In this document: positions 10,921 to 26,055 of the stretch, one piece after another
How the letters are laid out: each line of letters starts with the position of its first letter
Position numbering within the stretch: the stretch's first letter is position 1
Assembly (NCBI GenBank): GCA_017163975.1
Contig: JAFFSR010000009.1
Location: 992,001-1,056,000, forward strand
DNA: 64,000 bases
Direction: 5' to 3'
From: Anastatus disparis
Taxonomy: Eukaryota > Arthropoda > Insecta > Hymenoptera > Eupelmidae
The notes under the pieces: generated by a model
Told to the model about the DNA's origin: nothing
The model's database searches: none
The model's input: the letters and a program-made list of their open reading frames with translations, nothing else
Program-made: the position numbers and the translations under genes

Positions 10921-13857
10921 CTACGTATTTGGTAATTACAAAGTTACACTGCTGCCGTATTGCACTTAACTTTCTTGTATTGTCATCAAGAAATTATTGC
11001 ATTTTACTTTGTTTTTAACTGACTATTATTGTTAACTTACATTATGAAGCTTACCCAAAATTTAAGCTTGCAGATTTTTAAGTACATTACCTATCTTAAA
11101 AATAAAATATTTATTCGTTAAAAGGTTACAAAAAATTCAATTTTCAGAACGAGAGCACTCATCCTATTAATTATCAGTAGGGCGTTTTTAGGGACAAAAA
11201 AATTCGCAGCTGAAAGGGGTTAAGCCTCGGCAGCGTGGTATGTATGCCCACATATACACGTGCCACAGTTTGGTAACAAAAGGAGCGCGTATAATCAAAA
11301 GGTATATTCCACATTTGTCGAGGCTCCGACTTGCTTTATATTATTCATATCGTTTAGAGAACGAGTACTCGGGGCTTCGTGCGCGAAAAGCTAATTCTTC
11401 TCTCTCGGATATTAAGAATTCTCTGGATATGTATGTACAGTGGCTTTTGTAATGGGACTCGCTAATGTTTATATGCAAGCACAGCCATGAGAATACGTAA
11501 GAAGAGCATAGCTTTCATTCGGTGTGAGCTTTTTCTTTCTTTCTATTTCAGTCCAAGCCTCCGGGACCAGTAATATAAATACATATTTGAAAAAAAAAAG
11601 CTAAAAGATATTTTACAAAAGAGAAAGGGAGTTTTTCATAAATTTGTTGCGGGTATATTGTACGAGGTTATAATTTAAAACTTTTGTAGAACAGTGTGTT
11701 TTAGTATGCTGAGTATGTTCTTCTTCCCTTGACTAAATGTCGTTTGAATATCTAGCGCAAAACTTATCTTGTTTCGAGTAGTTAATAGTCGTCGGGGCCC
11801 TTTTGCTCTTTGTAATTATTCGTTGCGCTGCCGTTAATTGCAGCTCCGCCGTAAATTCAGTCGGAACTTGCGTCTTCTCAAACTTGTAAGTATATGAGAC
11901 AAGCCTTTCTCCTGTAGTTTTGTCATTCTAAAACGTTTTCTGTCTTTTTGCCTCTAGTTTAACTTACAACGAAAAGACATTTTACTTTGCGCTAGTTAAG
12001 GGCTTATCGTTTACTTTAAAAATTATGATTAAAGCACATTTACAGGAAAAAAAAATAGATTTTAGAAAGTCACGTTAAGGGGATGTAAAGTACAAACGTT
12101 ACAACTTTCCAAGTTTTTGATTCTTAATCTAAAAGTTTTAAAAATATCTCTATATAATTTTCTTCCACTTTAAGTAATGAAAAGCATGATGTGGAAATAT
12201 TTCAAGAATACATATAAAAAATCCAAGAAACTGCAATATCGATAACTATAAATTATATGCCATGCTAAATCATCTTAATGAACAAATTTTAATTCTGTAA
12301 TTTACACATCTAAATTTAGCGATCAAAAGCGGTCAAACGGTTTTCGGGTTTAAGTGTATTTTGATTCCAACTATTCCGAAATATGCTGATGTAATATTAG
12401 TTTGATGACTACCATTTACCATTACAAAGGCTTCCTTTGTGAAGACGCGATATATGATGTATAATACATGTAATTTGGATACTACTAAAACCACTGGTCA
12501 ATCATCAGAATTTTAGTTAAAAAAGGATACTTTAAGAAAATAATTTTAAAAAATTTTTGTTCAATTTTGAAAAATGTATTTTTACATATATAAAAAAACT
12601 GGTTAGTCCAACGAGGAAGTTAAAAAAAATACGTATTTCGTTTTCAAATACTATTAGAAGTTGCAAATGGGATTTTGCAATGCAAATTTGATTAACTTGA
12701 ATAATTTATAATATATAAAGCTAAAATTTGAAGTTCATTCGTTTGTTCTACGACATGTAATATACATCATTGGCTGTACATTTAAAAAAAGGAACATGAA
12801 ATCCTTTTTCTATCAATTCAATATTATAACACGTGTGCCAATACACGTAACTATATGCATTAAGTGCACCCACCTCGCAACATATTGAATCAAAGAGAGA
12901 AAAATACATAGGCAAGAATCCTTATCGTACCAGAGTGTCAGCTGCATCGTGCCATAGACGACAGATGATCGAAAATACATCAAGCCTAACGTCTCCCTTT
13001 TTAACTTCTTCTTTTTTTCCCCATCTCATGTATATAAACATATTTGCGAGCTTTATTTAGCTTTGAAAGAAAAGCAAAATGAGCTCGGTAACAATGTCGA
13101 GCGATTAAGGTATCTAATGCCTAAAGGTTTTCCAATATCCGATATTATTTAAGCTATGCATTTTCTATTGAACTTAGTCCTGGATCTTTTATTTGCAGCC
13201 TTTAGAAATAATATAAATCACTGTTTTCTGGTCTCAATAAAGATAAATCCTCTTTACCTGCAGCTCTTGTTTTGTTTTTTTTTGTTTCGTTCTCCGCGCG
13301 TATGTCTTTATTGCATGTTTAATATCGTGCGCTCGGACGAGCACGCGGAGTAAATAAATAAATAGAAAGTAGTATTGAAAGAGTAGCAATTTTTAAAAAA
13401 ATCTCTTTATATATTTCAAAGAATAGATCATTGGAAAATATATTAAATTTTTTCGATTCCCTGCTCGCTAACTATTGAAATATGAAATCCGAGTAAAAAA
13501 TCTTCATGAAAACTTTATTGTTTGTGTGCTGTTGATAAAAAAGAGAAATTATTGTATTTTGTACATATCGTTCCATTTTAACACATTATATAAGTTAGTA
13601 TTTCAATTATTTGTCTATTAAATTACCATGATTCTATATCAAAGAGCCAAAGCTTTCAGTCCACTTTAGCTGTATTAGTCTAATTGACTTAACATACAAA
13701 TCAAAGTTATTTTATGCATCTATATCCTTCCAAAGCATTACTCATACTTCTAATAGTATACCTTGTGGAAAAAAAAAAGTGAAAACACTCGTTTAAATAG
13801 CTTCTATAAGTATACACGTAAAACAAAAAGCTTCCAGGAGTATATATATACACGTAT
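10921..13857. other. Non-coding DNA with two GC-richer patches
   Basis: Mostly AT-rich. Patches at about 11150-11460 and 11740-11900 are GC-richer. The second contains TAATTA/TTAATTG homeodomain-type cores spaced within GC-rich sequence, as in developmental enhancers. An imperfect pair of repeats (CTTCTATAAGTATACACGTA and CTTCCAGGAGTATATATATACACGTA) lies at 13799-13856. No coding exon recognised. Confidence 0.4.
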
Positions 13858-16200
13858 TTAAGGGATGCTTTTTTTCTGTATAAATGACTTTTCTCTCTTG
13901 GATGGCAAAAAGATTTTGTGTAAGCTTAGGATTAATTCGGATAGGCGATTGCACATTCGCTCACACGTTACTCGCATAGTGAACGGATCGATATATCCTT
14001 GGGTATATACTGGCAAGTTTGTGCTATAGCCCCTTAAATTTCTCTCTATCTTTTCCTCCTCTGAATTCAACACTACACACTACTGCTGGTACAAGATAAA
14101 CCCAAGCCCCATTTTTCCCTTCTCCCAGAAGCCAAAGTCAACAGAGCAAACTTTTCAGATGCCGACAGCACCCCAAGAGAGAGAGAGGAAAGAGCGTGCA
14201 TTTGCTTTTGCTATATAGCTCTCTCGCTTGGCGCAAACTATGTAATGCGGCCGTAGATAGCATCCTACTATTTACTTCATATATATATAAAGCGTATTTC
14301 ATGCGCGCTTTTATAATAGTCGAGCGTAAATGATTTTCCTTTGATATACATATATACTCGAGAAAAGAAAAAAACTTTAATTTCGTTCGGTGAAATGCGA
14401 AATTTAATTTTTTATTCATTTGTTCCTGATATATTTCTTTATTTTTGCCTCAAAAGATGTATATTCGTTGTTTTCGTATATAGATGTAGGTGAAATATTT
14501 ATACTTTTTATTGTTTGATAAAAAATTTCATCCTTTACCATTTAACTAAATAAATGCAATGTATGATATTTCCAAGAAAAATGTATTAAATTTTGATATA
14601 ACATTTTTTCAAACTTTTGGATATGTTTTTTTACATAAAATTATTAAAAAAAAACAAAAACATTCGGTACGAAACTCAATTATTATTTAAAATTCTGAAT
14701 AGTTTTGTTTAAATTTTGAGATTTTTAGATTAAAACTATTCGATGGATAATAAAATTTTGTTTGAAAAGCTTAAGTTGTTTAATAGTCATGAAAAAAATG
14801 AAAATAATGCAAAAATTCAGATGAAAATGTGCATAAAAAATAATTGCATTTTACTTTAAATCAGTTTGAAAACTGTACGACCATAAAGTAGATAAAAATT
14901 TTTTGAAAAAATCTTAGAATTTAGATTAAACTGTTCGTAACTTTGCAAATATCGAGTGTAGCAACGACTTACTTGAAACTGTTTTAGTAGTTATAAGTAA
15001 CCTAACTCAGACCCAAATTTAATATTTTCTTCTAGTTTTACGTGCACGTATATTTACAGAAATATTAATGTGATATAATAAACAATACATCGAGCAGTAA
15101 TAATAAAAATTTATTAATTTCAAAAGATGTAATTTCATGAATTTCAGTAGGTTGTTATGTAATAAAGTATATAAATACAATTAAATTAATCAACTACGTA
15201 AATAAAATCGATACTTTTCAATTAACTATTTTACATATAATAAATTGTAAGGAAATTAAAAAAACAGTGCTTTAAAAAATTATTTGATTTTATTTAACTT
15301 TGAATAAATTTATTCGTGTTGGTATAATTCTACAAAAAGTAAAACATTGAATCTTGAGTTCTACGTAAATACCCTACAAAAATTAATTTCATATTCTCAT
15401 AATGTACAAGCCATAGTAGAGCTGGATCGAGGGTAAGACGAGCCTGGAGTTTATTTTTTCATTAGAATTTGAGAAATTATTCTAAAAATGCTTTGAAATA
15501 ATTTATAGAAAGTAATAATAATAGTGATAATAATAATTGAATATTTATTTATAATTAAAATATAAATTATTCTAATTGTTTTCTTTTACTTTTCCAATCA
15601 TAAACACATACAAAAAATTTTATAATTAAAAAAATCATAAACTTTATTTTAATAGTGTAGGGTACTTGATTTTTTGTAGAAATGACTTCATGCATAGTAA
15701 ATGTACGATACCTGTCAAATGAATTTTACAAAGAATATGCAATTTTTATCTGGAATATGTTAATTTTTATCGTATATAATAATATTTACATAAAATCAAG
15801 TATGCATTTTTCAAAGATTATCTCATTTACTTAATAACAAAAGCAAATTTGTATTCCAAATGTGGCTTAGGATTTACAAATTTTCAATTTTAGAGTGTAT
15901 TTGTTAAAAGTTTGCGCATTCACAGCCTTTGGGCTCACAGATTTTGTGTTTATCAATAGAAATATTTGGAATATGTAAATTTATGATTCTCAAATTCAAA
16001 ACACTGGCAATTTGTTTTAACAGATATCAATTCTACCTTAAATCCTGGGACTCGTGGCACTTACCGTCTTAACCTTCTCCTCAACCCAGTACAGAATAAA
16101 ATAAAAAGAGAAAATTATATTCTTGCTAAGATAAAAATCTTGTACACTATAGGGAGTATCACGAGCTTATTCGATTCTGAATATTCTTCTTGCACGTACA
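13858..16200. other. Non-coding DNA: GC-richer patch then long AT-rich stretch
   Basis: Bases 13858-14330 are GC-richer with CT/GA runs. The two minus-strand frames there (13858-14073, 14138-14419) have no domain and biased composition. Bases 14420-16200 are AT-rich and featureless. Confidence 0.4.
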
Positions 16201-19200
16201 TACACACAAGATAAGAAGCGCTTTTCGCCGAGATTATATTTGAATCTTAATGTAGCTTACACTGTAGCACGCGACCTGCCACATGTCGAGAGTCCGGCTT
16301 CTATCTCATCTCTCTTTTTCTTTCTGTCGTTTCTTTTTTTTCTCTCCTTTCTCCCTCTCTTCCTTTTATTCCAAGAGATCATCCGACCAAGTTTGATACA
16401 TTTATTCATGTATGTATTTATGGGCCGCCGCTGGGGTGTATAACGTCCTCGTCGTCGTAGTCGTTCTCAATGTCCGTAGTTAGCATTTGCTGCGGACCAT
16501 ATATCGAGATCTGTTTCTGCTTCTGTTAGAGAGAAAGAGAGAAAAAGGATACTTGTAGCCAAGGCTTTTACATTTTTTTTTATTTTCTTCATATATATAC
16601 ATGTGTCAATGTGTGTAATATATAGAATTTAAAATTGATTCTTAACAAAAAAATTTTCTTTGAAAAAATTCTTAAAAGTCCGCAGCCAAGGCTTTTTTAT
16701 CTCTTATTGTATATATACGCGTACATGAATTATTTGTCGAAATCGGTGAGAAACATGTCACACGTGAATGATTACATAACGGAATTTAATTCTTTTAAAA
16801 CGAGAACTTACCGGTTTATTATCTCATGAAATACGCAAAAGTAAGTCTTTCAAGAGTCAACAAATTTTTTTCTCTCTCTCTCTCTCTCTCGAGCTATTAA
16901 ATCTCAAAAGTACAGATCTGAGAAATTTTTCGGGTATAGAGTGAAAAATATTACGTTTTTTTTCTCTCTCATTCTTAAATGTATTTAAATTATTCTTAAA
17001 GTTTGAACGCACGATATGAAACTTTTACGAGAACAAAGTTAAAACCTCGTAAAGTTTTGTGGAAAGGTTTTTTTTTAAAAAAAGAAGGAATGCCCTCGAA
17101 AGTCGTTTTTAATTCATAACACAATACGACGCGTTTAACATTTAAAACGTCACATACAATAATCGTACAATTAGTCTTCTTCGGTTAGATCGTTTTTTAT
17201 TTTCGTATAAAAAAAAACGTTGAAAGTAGTAAGTCGAGGTATTAAAACTAAATGAAATATCGTGTTATAAAATCTTGACAATCTTTAAAAAAAGGGTAAG
17301 CATAACGAGATTGTTCGAGAAATAAAAACAAAAAACATAAGTTCCTATAAATTACAATTTCATTCCGGGCGATATCGTTAGCTTTAACATTTGCGCGAGA
17401 GCGTAGAAACTCAAACGTAATCACAGATTATATGCAGCAACTCGTTCTTGTTTTCTCTTTCATCCCCCTCTAGGAGTTCTATATTTTTTAAATTTTTTCA
17501 TAAGAAAGATGTCCTTTTAACGACGCCAATGCGCGAGTTTTTCCTTTTTTATTTTCACATTTTCGCCTTATCGGCGGAAAAAAAAGGTGTGCAACTAGAG
17601 GGCTGCGCAATTACGCCGAAGAGACAGCTCATTATAATGCGATAAGTACCTTGAAAACCCTAGGATGCACTTGTCCCTCTGGGGAGACATAGAAACTCTT
17701 TCCGTCCCGCTACCGAACAAATAAAAGACGGAAGAAAAAAAAAAGGAACGAATATAAAGGACCGTTGTTCGAAAGAAATGAAAAAAAAAAAAGAATAAAA
17801 TAAAAGGAAGAAAGAAAAAGAAGGAGCATAATCGAAGGAGTTGGAAGAGCACGCTTGTCTTTTCTTTCTCTGTTCTTTGGAAAAGTTAAGACACTGTTCG
17901 TCGATATGTAGAGAGTAAAGGAAGGATGCAACGTATGTATGTATATAGACTTGAAAGAAGAAAGAGGGAAGAACTTGGGACTGATTCAAAAGTTTTTGGT
18001 GGCAACTCGTCCGCCGAGAGAAGAAACGCGCGACAAATTTGCTCGCTCGCACATTCGACCTTTTTCGTCGTTTCAGCTACTCCCTCTTATTCTTTTCTCT
18101 CTTTTAACTCTATTTCTCTGCTCGATAATTAAGTTGGAAAAATGTGAACCGCAACCTGGGTAAACTCTCTTAGAGTGCAAACTACTTTCTTCGAGAGAGA
18201 GGTGGAAGGAAAGCCTCCGGGCTCCTGCTGCTGCTACGCGTCGTTATCTTATTTTCTACGACACATTTCGTTTTACGTGCGTGTATATATTGTTGTTTTC
18301 AGGCTTCAGTTGAAAACTTAAATGTCCTTTAAAAAAAGCTCGTATAAGGTCAAATATTATCATCAAAGCATAAATTTGATTAATTTTTTGTTCATTTAAG
18401 TTGAAGAAATATTTAACGACTGTATTCAATTAAATTTTTCAAATGCCTATAAGAACAAAATTTCAAAAGTCTTTTTTCAATTATCAATTTAACTTAGAAT
18501 TTTATTCGAAGAAAAACTTAAATATGCAAATGAATTCAGTAGATCAAAGTTGCACTAATATATACTTTACAGGTTGATTTTGTATTTCGTTTTTTTTCAA
18601 TACACCCGCAGAGCGTATGATAAATGTTGAAACTTGCTTTACTACCGCGTGATCCAGAGCTGATTCACGAAGTAATTTTTTTGACGATTGACGAAGAAGT
18701 TAACCGGTGAAAGAATAAAGCAAAAAGTAAAAAAAAAATGACAAAGCAAGCAAATAACATCTTGGCCTGAAGAAAACTATGCGCCTGCTGTAGCACATAA
18801 TCGTTTGATCTTACAAAGCTTTTCTCTTTCTCTCTCTCTCTCTCTCTCTTATAAACGTTTGTACGTTCGCTTTTGGCGACTTGATGTCGGCTTGAAGTGG
18901 AGGAAGAGGCGGAGGAGGAGGAGGAGAAGGCTAAGTTTCGTAGAACGATTATGAGGCTAGTGGCAAAGTTTTGGAGCTTGTATTTCGCGCGGGCGAACTT
19001 ACTTTGTCGTCGACAAGTTGACCTCGTGTGCAAGCGCGAGAGACTCTTGTTTCAGAGTAAAGAGAGCAGAAAAGAATAGACTAGCAAAGTACGCTTATAC
19101 CAAAAGAAGAAGGAGAAGAAAAAAAAAGAAGAAATTTCAAGAAGAGTGTAACGTAACTTCTTTGTAATGCCCGTTAAGGAGAGACTCCTTAGCGGGAAAC

Positions 19201-22200
19201 TCGACGACGCGAATTCTTAACGCCATAGATCACCCGCACCGGGGCTTGTGTGCTTGTACATGTTTCTTTTTTTTTTCTTCTTCTTTTTATTTTTCTTCTG
19301 CTTCTTTTAGAGACGGAGTATAAACTTTTGCGCGGCACACATCTTAAACGCGTGCACCAAACTTATCATGAATTGCATACACACAGGACACTTGCGAAAT
19401 TTCTTAAGTATAATCGCTCGCTCCTGATGCCGCTGCTGCTGTTGCTGCTGACCGGTTGACATCGATTCTCATCTTTGCGTCGCATATAATCATTCTTTAC
19501 TCGCCGACGTAAATCTCTCTTTCTCTTTCTTTCTCTTGGCTTTTTTTTTCCTTTTTTTTTTGTGTTGCCGCTGAACATATAATGCGCGCTTGCGAAACCT
19601 GCGGGTACTTTGAAGTTTTCGCATCGAGACTAACCGAATGTTAAGAAAGAGCTACGCACGACTCTTTTTTTTTCATCGAACGACATTCGAGAAATTCCGG
19701 TAGAGCAATCGAAAGCTATGCGATACTTTTTTTTTGCCGATATATGCAATGGACGTGATAGATATAGAGATATAGAAAAAAAAACCCAGAAAATGACAAA
19801 TAATAAGGGAGACAAAAAATTGGGATTGCTAAAAGAATAAAAAGAAAAAGCGATCTAGTTCACAAGTATATATATATAATTTTGTGCTTCAGAGATGCAT
19901 AGATATATATAAATAGCTGGTTAAGTTTTTGGAAGAGAATCGGAAGCTCATCACTGAAGATTGTAAAGGAATAAAAGAGCTTTAGTTTCGCTAGGAACAT
20001 GCCGATAATTGGTCATCACTGAGCTTTATTCTCTCTCTCTTTCTAGAATGGAGAATAAAAAAAAAAAGGAACAAATTCCTAAGAAGTGGCCTCCTTTCAA
20101 GCATAATTGCTTTTCTTTTTGTTATAAGAAAGGTCGTGAAGAAGAGAGTATTACCGCAGCTTTTTAGATCTGTAAGAAAAAGGTTCTTTTGCTTGCCTTC
20201 TTTTTTTAGTCGAACGTATTAAGAGTACTTTATTTCTTCAGGATCGTTTCTCTTATCATCGCTATTTTAAAGCTTTCAATCAAATTTTACGAATGAATCA
20301 AGATGTAATCCTATTAGATAGACCATTATAGTACTTGAGTCATTATTAAATGATATAATTGAATAAACAATAGAAAGGCAATGGACTAAAAATAGCACTT
20401 ATTATTTTCTGAAGAATAGGTATTAGTATTCGAGAGTTATATCATTACTTAATATTATTAAATTAGTATATCTATTATGCAATTAAAATATCTGAAATTT
20501 GATGTAAGAAATAATATATTTGTTAAAGATTTTTTATATTAAAAAATAATATTAGAATGTCTAGAAATTTTCATTACAAAATCAACTGCTTTTATGTCTC
20601 GTACTCCTATAAACTCTAAGGGATATAATTGTATACATTTCACGAGAAATCTAAGAGTCATTTCTTTAAAAAAAAATAAAATTTGGTGTCTCTAACTTTG
20701 AAGAAGCACGGTGCATAGGTGCGCGCTGAAGCATTAAAATGCCACGCATAGTAAGCAAATCCTCAAGAGCTAAAGAAAATCGCAGAAATCAAGATTCAGC
20801 ACGCTGAATATAACAAGAAGTAAGAAGAAAAAAAAAATGACTTTTGGTACGAGAGTCCCGCGTCGCATTCAATGGTCCTGATAATTTTACGAATGAGACG
20901 TCTTGCGTCATGCTGTATGAGAAAGAAAAAAAACCAAGAAAAAAGAAGAAGGAAGAAAAGAAGCAACGCGACAACAAGAGAAAAAACCTAAAGGAGGCGA
21001 GTAATTATACTGATGGAAAGAGCTGACGTTGTGCTGTGTGTCTTTCCTCAAACACATATACATGAAGTGCTTGCACATTATATGCACGTGCAGAAACTTC
21101 TATACGTAGGTGGAGATGACAGTGTAGAAAAAGAATAAAAAAAATAAGAAGAAGCGAATATAACGCGGTCGACGAGTTGTGTGGGAATTGGTTTGTGCTG
21201 TGACACACAGCTAACCTTTAGCGCGACTACTATACCATACCGTGTTGTGACGTATTAGAGTAACTTCTCAGCCGGGATTGCACACACAATTTTTCTCACA
21301 ATTCCACGTCATCTATGCAAGGGACTTGCTTGCTTTTTTTTTCATACCACGGTCCATGTATTTCAAAGACGTATTTGAATTGCTACTGCGTTTCTAGAAG
21401 CTAGCTTTGCTCTACTGTACAATTTTGTATACGGATTGAAAAATATTTAAACTAAATTATTTTTATAGTGAAAGATTTTTCTGAATATTATAAACTTTAT
21501 TATTTTTAAGTTAGCAACAATAATAGTGTTAGAAGAATAAATAGTTATTCTATGTTAAATTTAAATTTAAAAGTTAATCAAGTTAAAAATAGATAATGCA
21601 TTAATTGGTGCGTTGATTTTTCGTCTTCGAGTTAATAACATTATTCAACAATTTTTTTTTTTACAATTTAATCTATTAGGTATTTTTATTCTAATATTTT
21701 TAAACTTATTGTTCTTGAAACGTAATATATAAAAGATGATTAAAATAAATTATTGTTATAAAATGTTAAAAAGATAACTTATTTATGTCTCCAAATTGAA
21801 TTTTAATATAACTTAAAAAAATTTTAATTATATGAGTAATTGAAGCTTACTTTTTTTTTATTTATTATACATTATTTTTAATTGATTGACTTTTTTAAAA
21901 ATTTAAATTAAACTTTTCAAAAAACCACGTTTTTAAAATCCTAATATTTTTTATCTTTAAAATTTGAAAAAATTCTAAAAAACCAATGTAATTGTGTCAA
22001 ATTGCTATAAAATGAAGAAAACAAAAAATCCTCGTATTCATTGAATTTTCCATTGGCCTTTATTTCATTGACTGAGCTTTCTCAAATTCTCGAAATCGAT
22101 TGAATTATTTCGAAGCTTTTGTAGAGCCACAAGTGCCTTTTAAAAAATTCACGCTCTTCTCTCGAGCGCATAACAAGAATAAATAAAAGAAAGCATTGAT

Positions 22201-25200
22201 ACAAAGACCGGATCTTGTTTATCTGCTCGCTCGAAAAATGTAAATCTATCAAATCCATATCAGGAGTCTTTCTTTCTTTCATCGTTCAACCGTTAGTATA
22301 TATCTTGTGTGCATAAAAGGGAAAATTCAGGAAAAAAAAAGTAAAGGAGACAGAAAAAAAAGAGCGCAATTTCTTTTGGAAAAGATTTTCTTCGAGACAA
22401 AATCGCTGCTTTCGAGTTATTCGAGAAACTATGGAGAAAAGACAAAGGAAGGAAAAAAAAGCCAGAAGACAAAGACAAACGATAGAGAAAAATGAAAGCA
22501 CCGAGACTCGGCCGTATATTTCACGCGTAGTAGAGAACGCGTTTTGACTTCGTACGAGCACACACCTTTGTGTGTATGTTGTTGCGTCGAAGTAAATAAT
22601 CCAGTATTTCGTCAAATACTTTTTTTCTTTCCTTGTCGCCGAGACACTGGATTTATGTTTTCGCTTCGTTTCTAAGCCGAGTTTCTCTACTATGCGCTGT
22701 TGCTACTACTGTTGCCGCTGCTGCCACTGCGACATCGCAATAATTTTTTTTTTTATCGAGCAAATTCTTTTTTTTTTCTTGTTATGTCCGCTTTTATTTG
22801 CAGCGAGCTCAACGGAAAATTATTATTTTGTCAGAAATGCTTGGTTTTTTTAAGAGAAATCGGTTATGAAAGTAATGATTTTTTAAATTAAATTTTTAAT
22901 TATTTCATGTCAATTTTATGATTGCGATGATGTTTATAAAATAATTTTCAAATACGGAAATTTTATTAAAAATTTTCAAAAAATTTATGTTTTTTTAGTT
23001 TTACATGGATAAACAACCATAAATAGATTAAAATTTTAATATTATAATTTAAAACTAAAAAATTTTTTAATGTCAAGTTGCATTTATTTTTTATAAATAC
23101 AATAAAACCCATAAACGATCGCTTAATGCGTTTCACTTGCGTGTCCGAGAATTGATAGCACGCATTACCGCTATATTCCTGGAAGTGTCTGATTTTTTTG
23201 CTCTTCATCAACCCTCTTTTTTTTTTATCTTTTGCATCGTCCTTGAGCTCAACGTTCCATCTATCACCTGACTGATTCATGATTATTGAGCTCGTGCTGA
23301 GACTTTTATCCCACGGAAGATCGTAAATATATGATAATTGAAGGAAATTTTGGAGGGAACGTAGACTCTTTAATAAAATTAGTTATGCGAAGCAAATAAT
23401 AGTTGAAGGAGCAGAAAAAGAAAAGTCAACATCGCATAGTTTTTTGACACGGAATTCAAATAGTTTTGGAATGTTTATACAAATTTTTATCAACTATAAA
23501 TTATAAAGAGTATTTTGTAATTATATTAGAAACATTCTCAATCGATATGAATAGATCTGTTGGTTAATATATATTATACATTTTATAATTATTTCCATAG
23601 TTATAAATAGTTTCCCAAAATTATGAAAAAATTTTTATTGGTAAATGAAGTTTTTAAAATTTCTAGAATTACCTATAATACTATTTTAAATATTCTTTTT
23701 TGATGGCACAAAGCACAGAGACATTTTATTGATTAAATTTTTTCAACAGGAATTCAAAAATACGAAATCTTTTATCTTTTCATAAAAATAAAAAAAAAAG
23801 AACTAAGAGAAAGGATTTACGTTAGAGTTAAAGTTAAATCGCACGTAATGAGCAAAATTTTTAGGAATAAAATAGAAAAATCGCTTGTATCCTTTGTTAC
23901 GAAAAGATTTTCCATACCTAAATATTTATGTTTTTGTATATACACCGATAGCCCGGAGAAATAGTAGATAAGAATGAAAATACTCTAGTACTCCAGTGAA
24001 TGAATTAGACAGTAGAAAAGGAAGAGCAGGAAAAAAAAAGTATGAATAAAAAAGACAAAGTAAAGTAGTAGGGGAAGTTATAGCGGCGTTAATGAAAAGA
24101 AAGAATAAGAATAAAGGAGGGACTAGAGGACAATGTAAGGGGTGAAATGGTGCAATAGTAGTAGCGGTACTAGGTGAAAGGGAGGAAGTAGAAAAGAGAG
24201 AGGCCTGCGGATATATACGATGTTCGTTTTTGTGCTTCGTGTATGAGGAGGACCAGTCGGACCGCGGATTCCCGGCATAAATCATGCGCAAGCTCTCAAG
24301 CTCATACTAAAGCTTGAATATGCGCTACTACTAGTGCACCTAGCGACCCCGCTACCTTTTTTTTCCATATTAATCGCATGGAATAACCTGGTATGTGTAG
24401 ACAGCTACAGGCTACTATTTTCTGCCTTTATGTACGTTTAAAGAAAATTTATTATTCTTACTTAACATAACATAAGGAATTATTATTAATTTTAAAGTAT
24501 TTTCTCAGACATGAAATATTTCACGAGTACTTTAACAATAATTTTAATTTATGAATATAAATATTTTCAAAGTTGAATATCCAAATAAAATTTTAGCATT
24601 CATAAAATTATGCTTTGATTGTGATAAAAATTCCGATTATTTTATTATATGAATAATAATAATTTTCACTTATACGAATTGAGAATAACCCAAAAAATTT
24701 TAGAACAAAGAAATGTTCTGCAAAAAGCTGAGATAAGAGTAATTAATTTTCATTAATGATTAATATATGTTACAACGTTAATTAAGAAAAATAAGAAACG
24801 TTTATATTTCAAACATTAGCCGATTAAAAAATTTGATCATCATGCACTTAGTAGACTCAACAGGAGAAGCAAAGTAATTTTTCTGAAGCCACGTATTTTC
24901 GTCTAGCTAAACTGGAAAATACTTTATACGAAGCAATATATCTAGTTGTGCTATATATCGGAGAAAGTTGGCATGTATACGCGTCCCTTCGAATTCACAT
25001 CTCTTAATCTCTTAAAGGGATGATGCACTATGTATAAGTGTTTTGTGTGTTAGAAAACGAGTATATATAGGAATTGTCATCTATGGAGAAACAAAAGTAT
25101 TCGCGTGTGAGGGTGTACATGTATTACAGGATGAAATTTCTAGTTGGAAATGGGTCAGAAGCACAACGCGGTATAGTAACAATCCCCGGGAGATATCTGC

Positions 25201-25560
25201 GATACGATGAAAGGTCTTTTGTCTCTTGTTGTATAGCCAACAAATCTCTCTTTTTTTTTTCTTTCTCTCTCTTTCATATCTTGAAGCAAGAGCAAACAAC
25301 AAAACATAGGCGCCGAGAGTGTATCTGCGCACGCGAACTGTACAAACGAATAGACATGATGATGAAATTCTGCTAGAAGGGACGGAAATCCAGAGAAGGA
25401 GGGAAGGGTTCCTATACGATGAAAGAAAAATATGCAATGAAGGAAATGTTAGAAAATTTTTTGAGAAAACTTATCCTCATACATTTTTATGTCGTTATTG
25501 TTGCATGTCTTTTGAACTTAGAACTCTGTATAAATTGATATTTTACTTAATTTCTTAAGT
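16201..25560. other. Cluster of GC-richer islands with strong purine/pyrimidine tracts
   Basis: Islands at about 16.2-16.55, 17.4-18.3, 18.6-20.2, 20.7-21.4, 22.1-22.8 and 23.9-25.4 kb alternate with AT-rich gaps. They carry (TC)n at 16871-16890 and 18830-18849, GGA repeats near 18900-18930, CTG repeats near 19430-19450 and long A/G-rich runs (17735-17830, 22315-22500, 23990-24190). Many overlapping frames occur on both strands, but all are Ser/Phe/Leu- or Lys/Arg/Glu-rich translations of these tracts without domains. This could be intronic or intergenic regulatory DNA. I see no exon I can defend. Confidence 0.4.
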
Positions 25561-26055
25561 AAAATTTTGATTACTTCGAAAATTCTTGAATTTTAGATTG
25601 TCTTTGCTTCAAAAGAGAGTCATTTAAATTAAATTAAAAGAAGTGAAATTGCGCATTTCTTCCGGGAGTTTGGTTTATAACCCAAACAAGCAAAGCAAGA
25701 AGGAAGTTGTTATCAACTTTCATCTGGAATCGCATATAATGCTCTACTTCTGGTTAAACTGTGGCTACTTTATTTACTTGATATGTAACTGAAGGAACAA
25801 GTATTTAGGATGATGATCCAAAATATATCGGAAATATATCAAACCAATTCGAACGCCCCCAAACTCTTACTTAAAGTGTATCAAATTTTTCAAAAAACTT
25901 TTAGCATATGGACAAAACAACTTATGGCAATTAAAAAAATAATATCTAAATATCGAAGAGATTGCATATGATTTCTCGGATGATAGAATAAAATCCAAGA
26001 CCTGAAAATAAAACACTCATTTTCTGAGTTTAACTTTCAAAATGAATTTAACTCA
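25561..26055. other. AT-rich non-coding DNA
   Basis: Nothing recognised, except that the last 15 bases (ending AACTCA) are mirrored beyond the right end of the adjacent inverted-repeat element. Confidence 0.45.

Noticed and set aside
17595..18163. Five overlapping frames on both strands
   Set aside because: Phe/Ser- or Lys/Arg-rich translations of purine/pyrimidine tracts with no domain; overlap on opposite strands makes them mutually implausible.
22966..23280. 104-codon minus-strand frame (MNQSGDRWNVELKDD...)
   Set aside because: Non-repetitive at its N-terminus, but no recognisable domain and no splice or promoter context; its C-terminal half is an AT-rich translation. Not supportable as a gene without homology.
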